From Alloascoidea africana (taxonomy: Eukaryota; Ascomycota; Alloascoideomycetes; Alloascoideales; Alloascoideaceae): 64,000 bases of DNA. A program made the position numbers and the translations under genes. Below are positions 60,203-64,000 of the stretch, one piece after another. Within the stretch, counting starts at the first letter, position 1, and every line of letters starts with the position of its first letter. Below the pieces are notes generated by a model. That model saw only the letters and a list, made by a program, of their open reading frames with translations, was not told the DNA's origin and did not search any database. Where the stretch lies: contig JAKTTT010000061.1 in assembly GCA_030581615.1 (NCBI GenBank), positions 1 through 64,000 on the forward strand, written 5' to 3'.

Positions 60203-62305
60203 ATGGACGCACTATCGCAAGAACTGGGCAATGTGGATGACATTGAAGAGGATGAAGTGTCTGATAACATGGACATGGATGTTGACGATAATGACAACAA
60301 CGGAGAACAGTCCCAGGAGCCTTTGCAGGAGCAAGAGCAAGAGCTAGAGGATGAGGATGGAGAAGATGAACCAGACGATGATGAGGAAATGGACAATGAG
60401 GACGATAATGAAGACGAGGAGGATAACGAAGATGATAATGATAATGAAAATGACAATGACATGGAGAACGAAAACGAAAACGATAATGATAATGAACACG
60501 GAGAAGACAAAACACATCAGGCAGCGAAAACGCGGTTACAAGATGGTGAAAAAGACCAGAAACAAGGAGAGCAGGCCCTGGAAAGAAAGAATGAGGATCC
60601 GACAACACGGATAGACCATCCAAAACCAGCCCCGACAAAATATTTCAAATCGTATCTTGTGCCCGGAGCAGATAGTTGCTCCTCTTACGATATTGTACCC
60701 TACACAGCAGCACCACATAGCTGCGCAATCCATTCAGTAGAATTCAGCAGAGGTCTCAAATGGATGTTTACAGGAGGTGAAGACGGATTCATCCGCAAGT
60801 ACGACTTTTTCGCGTCTATAAATGGCAAGTCGCCCCTGACTGTGGCCCAGAGGCATCTGTACGTGGATTCAATTACTAAAGGTGGAGTTTTGGAGTCGTA
60901 TTGGGAAAACGAAGAACCAACACAGAGGAGTAAAATCAAGGTAGAAACGTCTTCTGGTAGCCAGGGAGCCTCAAATTCATCATCTGGCTCAGGATCAACA
61001 TCCTCAGCTGCCTCTGCTCGGAACGCCGGCTCCTATGAGATGAAGTTGTCTCCAGTTTACTCAATGGCTGTTCATTCACAGGCTCTCTGGTTGGTTTCTG
61101 GGTTGAGAAGCGGAGGAATTACACTACACACAATCAGACACTCCGAGGGTCAAATCCACGCCTGCCTACAAAAACACAAGTCTACTGTCTCCGTCTTGCA
61201 GCTAAATGATGACGAAACAAAACTCCTTTCGGGAAGTTGGGACAAACAGATTCTACTCTGGGATTTGAACACTGGGAAAAATGTCCAGAGCTTTGGAGCA
61301 GAGGCTACTGGCCAGATCACATCTTTGTCGTACCAGCCTTTAATACGTGGTGCGACTACATCAGATGTGTTTAAAAAAGGCGCTTTCAGCGTTAACTTCC
61401 AAAGAGACAATATTAAAAAAGAGAACGGTGATGTCCGAATAGGCACACAAGGAAAGGAAGGAGATGATGAGGTGAAAAACGAGAGAGATTCTGCCAGTGT
61501 AGGAAGCGGATCTAAAACGGGAGATGATGAAAAAAGTGATTTGGAGTCTCTGTTCGGGGACGATGATGACGAGAATGAAAATTCCATAGTAAATGGGAGT
61601 GGGAATGGAACTGAAGCTAAAGATGGCAATAAGACTACAGACCAGGAAGCTGTGGGAGATTCTATGGATATGGATACAAAACAAGATGATGAAGGCAAAA
61701 ACAAGGGAAAACCAGATGGAGAGAACAAACCTCAAAACATAGTCTATGATTCAGACCAGGATGGCGTCATCTCTCACAACATATTTCTCACCTCTGGTAT
61801 CGATGGAATTGTTGATATCTGGGATCAGCGTTGCAATGAAAAAGTGTCGCGAATTCCAGTTCCTCGAGGCACTCCTCCATGGGCTGTTTCCGCGTGCTGG
61901 TCCAGCAACGGCAACTCGATCTTTGTTGGCCGCCGCAACAGCACTGTGGAAGAGTTTCACTTCAACCATGGCTCGCAGACTCCATTCAGAACATTTCGAT
62001 TTCCTCCTGTGTCTGGCGCCGTTAGCGTTGTTCACGCGATGCCCAATGATCGGCACCTACTCTGTGGATCTCAAGACAATATTCGAATGTATGACTTTGA
62101 AAAGTATCCAGGGAGTGATGGTAAGACGAAATCCAAGAGCGGAGTTGCACCTTTCTTAATTTTGCCTGGACACCATGGTGGTGTCTTATCGTCCCTTTTT
62201 GTTGACCCAAGCTGTAAGTATATGGTTACAGCAAGCGGGAACAGAGGATGGCAAGGTCATAGCACGGAATCTGTGCTCGTATACGAGATCGACATCATAG
62301 ACTAG
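60203..62305 (+). CDS. SPT8: SAGA subunit Spt8, WD40 protein
   Basis: The 700-aa product is a SAGA coactivator subunit that contacts TBP. The first 120 residues are strongly acidic (Asp, Glu, Asn repeats), as in yeast Spt8. WD40 repeats follow: CAIHSVEFSRGLKWMFTGGEDGFIRKYD, MAVHSQALWLVSGLRSG, LNDDETKLLSGSWDKQILLWDL, IFLTSGIDGIVDIWDQRC and others through to the C-terminus. A second charged low-complexity insertion (about 400-510) interrupts the propeller between blades. Length is above S. cerevisiae Spt8 (602 aa), explained by these insertions. The annotated frame opens at a GTG two codons earlier; the ATG at 60203 is used. Confidence 0.93.
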   Translation: MDALSQELGNVDDIEEDEVSDNMDMDVDDNDNNGEQSQEPLQEQEQELEDEDGEDEPDDDEEMDNEDDNEDEEDNEDDNDNENDNDMENENENDNDNEHGEDKTHQAAKTRLQDGEKDQKQGEQALERKNEDPTTRIDHPKPAPTKYFKSYLVPGADSCSSYDIVPYTAAPHSCAIHSVEFSRGLKWMFTGGEDGFIRKYDFFASINGKSPLTVAQRHLYVDSITKGGVLESYWENEEPTQRSKIKVETSSGSQGASNSSSGSGSTSSAASARNAGSYEMKLSPVYSMAVHSQALWLVSGLRSGGITLHTIRHSEGQIHACLQKHKSTVSVLQLNDDETKLLSGSWDKQILLWDLNTGKNVQSFGAEATGQITSLSYQPLIRGATTSDVFKKGAFSVNFQRDNIKKENGDVRIGTQGKEGDDEVKNERDSASVGSGSKTGDDEKSDLESLFGDDDDENENSIVNGSGNGTEAKDGNKTTDQEAVGDSMDMDTKQDDEGKNKGKPDGENKPQNIVYDSDQDGVISHNIFLTSGIDGIVDIWDQRCNEKVSRIPVPRGTPPWAVSACWSSNGNSIFVGRRNSTVEEFHFNHGSQTPFRTFRFPPVSGAVSVVHAMPNDRHLLCGSQDNIRMYDFEKYPGSDGKTKSKSGVAPFLILPGHHGGVLSSLFVDPSCKYMVTASGNRGWQGHSTESVLVYEIDIID

Positions 62306-62706
62306 ATCCGAACGAGGCTTTTGTGTACAATATGTTGTTTTCATAGTGTTTAGTCATTTCATAGTCTATACTATATTTTTGTGTACATGCTATTTTGTTT
62401 AATTCAGATATCTCGGTTTTTTAATGTCTTTGGAACTCGGTTTTAGGAGAAAATGTTATATTTGTTGAAAAGAATTGCTAGTATTTGCAACTCTAAAAAC
62501 TAGACCAAGCTTCTTTGGGAAGTGTTGGCAAATTCAAACAGTTACTATCCTAAAACTTACAATCTCCACCAGATAAGGAAAAGAAAACACTTCATTATTA
62601 TCGCTATCTTTAACTGTCTGAATTCTTTTAATAGCCTAGGCCAAAGACATCATGCTATATTATTTTACTTTCAGTTTGCAGATTCTACAACCCCAGTGAG
62701 AGCAAG
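62306..62706. other. Convergent 3' region of SPT8 and PAN1
   Basis: This 401-bp AT-rich gap separates two converging stop codons. No gene is seen. Confidence 0.6.
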
Positions 62707-64000
62707 CTATAGAACTTTGCCTACAACAGCCCCATCCTTGATCTTTTTATCTTCATCTCTTACCTTCTTCAGCGTTTTTCCTGAATTGATCTCTCCTAAC
62801 AATGCACCGATATTGGGAGCTCCACCTCCAAAGGATGGAGCTGGACCTGGAGCTGGACCTGGTGGAGGTGGTGGTGGCGGCGGCGGTGCTCCAGTTGGAG
62901 CTGGCGGGGCTGGCGGAGCAGGAGGAGCTGGTGGTGGAGGAGGCGGTGGTGGTGGAGCAGACCCGGTGGGGACAGGAGGAGGCGTGGTAACATCACTAGG
63001 AGCAGCAGGAGGAGTAGAGGTAGTAGGAATTCCATTGCTTTCCTCTACAGAGGCTTGCCTTGGAGGTCCCATGCTTCTAAACAGCAAGGAGGCTAGGTGT
63101 GAGGGATCATTGCTCTGTCGAATGTGAGGTTCGTCTTCGTCTGACGAAGAATCGCCATTGGAGTCTGCACCCCAATCGTCGTCCGAGTCCGAGTCTCCTC
63201 CGCGCAATGCTCTAGAAGAAGAGCTCTGTGCGACAGCTGCAGATATGTCAAAAGGAGCAGAAGATGGTGGCGCTGGTGGTGCCACAGGTGGTGCTACTGG
63301 TGGCGCCACAGGTGCTTCCGATTTAGACTCTACCGTAGGCGGCTTAAAGAAAGGATTGTTTGTGCCAGGTCCTGGAGGCGCTGGAGGCGCTGGAGGCGCT
63401 GCTGATGGTGGAGTACCACTTGGCGTTGCGCCTGAAGGCTGCTTCTTGGCAAAAGGATTGCTTTCGTGCAAACTTGTTGGAGGCAAGACTTCAGCGGGCT
63501 GTTGAGGTGGTGTAGGAATCTTAGGCTCTGGTACTGGCTCTGGTGCTGCTGGCGAAATAGACTGCTGTGGCTCTGCTGGTACATCTCTTGCCTTTGGTTC
63601 CGACCAAATATCGTCTTCTTTATCGCTATCATCAAACTTTTCCTCAGAAGGTGCTGGTACAATTTCTGATTCCTTGCGTAGCAATTCCTCTTCTCTTCGT
63701 TTAGCTTCTGCCATTTCAGCTCTAAGCCTAGCCATACGCTCCTCCCTCTCCTTTGCCTTTTTGGCCTTTTTAGCTTTAGAAGCCTCTAATTTGGCTTTTA
63801 CTGCGTCTTTCTTGGCCCTCTCAGCCTGTTCTTTTTCTTCTGCCAATTTGCGAAGTCGAGCTTCCTGCTCTTGCTTCTGTTTCAGCAATAACTGGTACTC
63901 AGCCTCGTCTTCATCGTCCGATGAGGATTCCGATTCCGATTCCGATTCAGGCTCAGGTCTCGGAGGTGGAATAGTTCTTGCTGGTGGTACTGCTGCATGA
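62707..64000 (-). CDS. PAN1: Pan1 C-terminal part (5' end beyond the window)
   Basis: The frame is open to the window edge, so only about 430 C-terminal residues are seen. Pan1 is an endocytic scaffold that activates Arp2/3 at actin patches. The visible part starts in a Pro-rich, then Ser/Glu-rich acidic segment (PESESESESSSDDEDEAEY), followed by a coiled coil rich in Lys and Glu (KQKQEQEARLRKLAEEKEQ), an acidic WSEP-type patch (DIWSEPKAR), NPF motifs, long Pro/Ala-rich tracts (PPPPPPPPPAPPAPP) and a C-terminal WH2-like actin-binding motif (LLGEINSGKTLKKV). This order is that of the Pan1 C-terminus. The EH domains lie upstream and are not seen. The TDA2-like protein in this window acts on the same actin patches in S. 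cerevisiae. Confidence 0.9.
   Translation of the reverse strand, partial: HAAVPPARTIPPPRPEPESESESESSSDDEDEAEYQLLLKQKQEQEARLRKLAEEKEQAERAKKDAVKAKLEASKAKKAKKAKEREERMARLRAEMAEAKRREEELLRKESEIVPAPSEEKFDDSDKEDDIWSEPKARDVPAEPQQSISPAAPEPVPEPKIPTPPQQPAEVLPPTSLHESNPFAKKQPSGATPSGTPPSAAPPAPPAPPGPGTNNPFFKPPTVESKSEAPVAPPVAPPVAPPAPPSSAPFDISAAVAQSSSSRALRGGDSDSDDDWGADSNGDSSSDEDEPHIRQSNDPSHLASLLFRSMGPPRQASVEESNGIPTTSTPPAAPSDVTTPPPVPTGSAPPPPPPPPPAPPAPPAPPAPTGAPPPPPPPPPGPAPGPAPSFGGGAPNIGALLGEINSGKTLKKVRDEDKKIKDGAVVGKVL

Noticed and set aside
60061-60638. Ser-rich and Arg/His-rich minus-strand open frames opposite SPT8
   Set aside because: They mirror the Asp/Glu/Asn repeats of the SPT8 N-terminus.

Overview
This window is a stretch of nuclear genome from a budding yeast (Saccharomycotina). 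The evidence is a full set of yeast housekeeping genes with orthologues close to Saccharomyces proteins (Pbp1, Hem1, Pob3, Dnf1/2, Str2, Dal2, Efm2, Aim22, Pop4, Trl1, Ipl1, Mrh4, Nip7, Pus1, Ecm3, Spt8, Pan1), short introns with GTAAGT/GTATGT donors and CTAAC-type branch sites, and two tRNA-Glu(CTC) genes. CUG appears to be read as leucine: it encodes invariant leucines such as L403 of Hem1 (FTTSLPP) and the leucine of the Ipl1 glycine-rich loop. At least 18 introns in 11 genes, a mitochondrial-type ornithine carbamoyltransferase and a velvet-domain regulator suggest an early-branching or non-Saccharomycetaceae lineage. I cannot name the species.

Layout: 27-2866 PBP1 (-); 3193-3752 a four-exon TDA2/Tctex-type gene (-) that no single open frame reveals; 4657-6408 HEM1 (+); 6409-12248 a 5.8 kb AT-rich, gene-free region holding two identical inverted tRNA-Glu genes and a probable solo LTR, which is a candidate centromere or element graveyard; 12249-14255 an orphan membrane glycoprotein; 14256-15973 retroelement relics; 15974-17632 POB3 (+); 17994-22894 DNF1/2 (-); 23064-23906 LNP1 (-) diverging from STR2 (24109-25916); DAL2 and RTN1 (+); 28447-30470 empty; a carnitine acetyltransferase and EFM2 (+); AIM22 (-) diverging from POP4 (+); ARG3 (-); an orphan basic protein (39229-40020); an Ato-family acetate transporter (-); TRL1 (-) diverging from a VosA-like velvet gene (46717-49908); IPL1 (five exons, +) converging on MRH4 (-); NIP7 (-) diverging from PUS1 (+); ECM3-like PIN carrier, a VWA protein and SPT8 (+); and the 3' part of PAN1 (-), cut by the window edge.

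The genes are ordinary eukaryotic single units, not operons. Several are paired on shared promoters of 95-350 bp (AIM22/POP4, LNP1/STR2, NIP7/PUS1, TRL1/velvet). A CCGGGTAAC element matching the Reb1 consensus recurs 70-125 bp upstream of POB3, LNP1/STR2, NIP7/PUS1 and SPT8. The most notable contents are the velvet regulator, the inverted-tRNA gene desert, the spliced TDA2 gene and the possible second (mitochondrial) start of PUS1.
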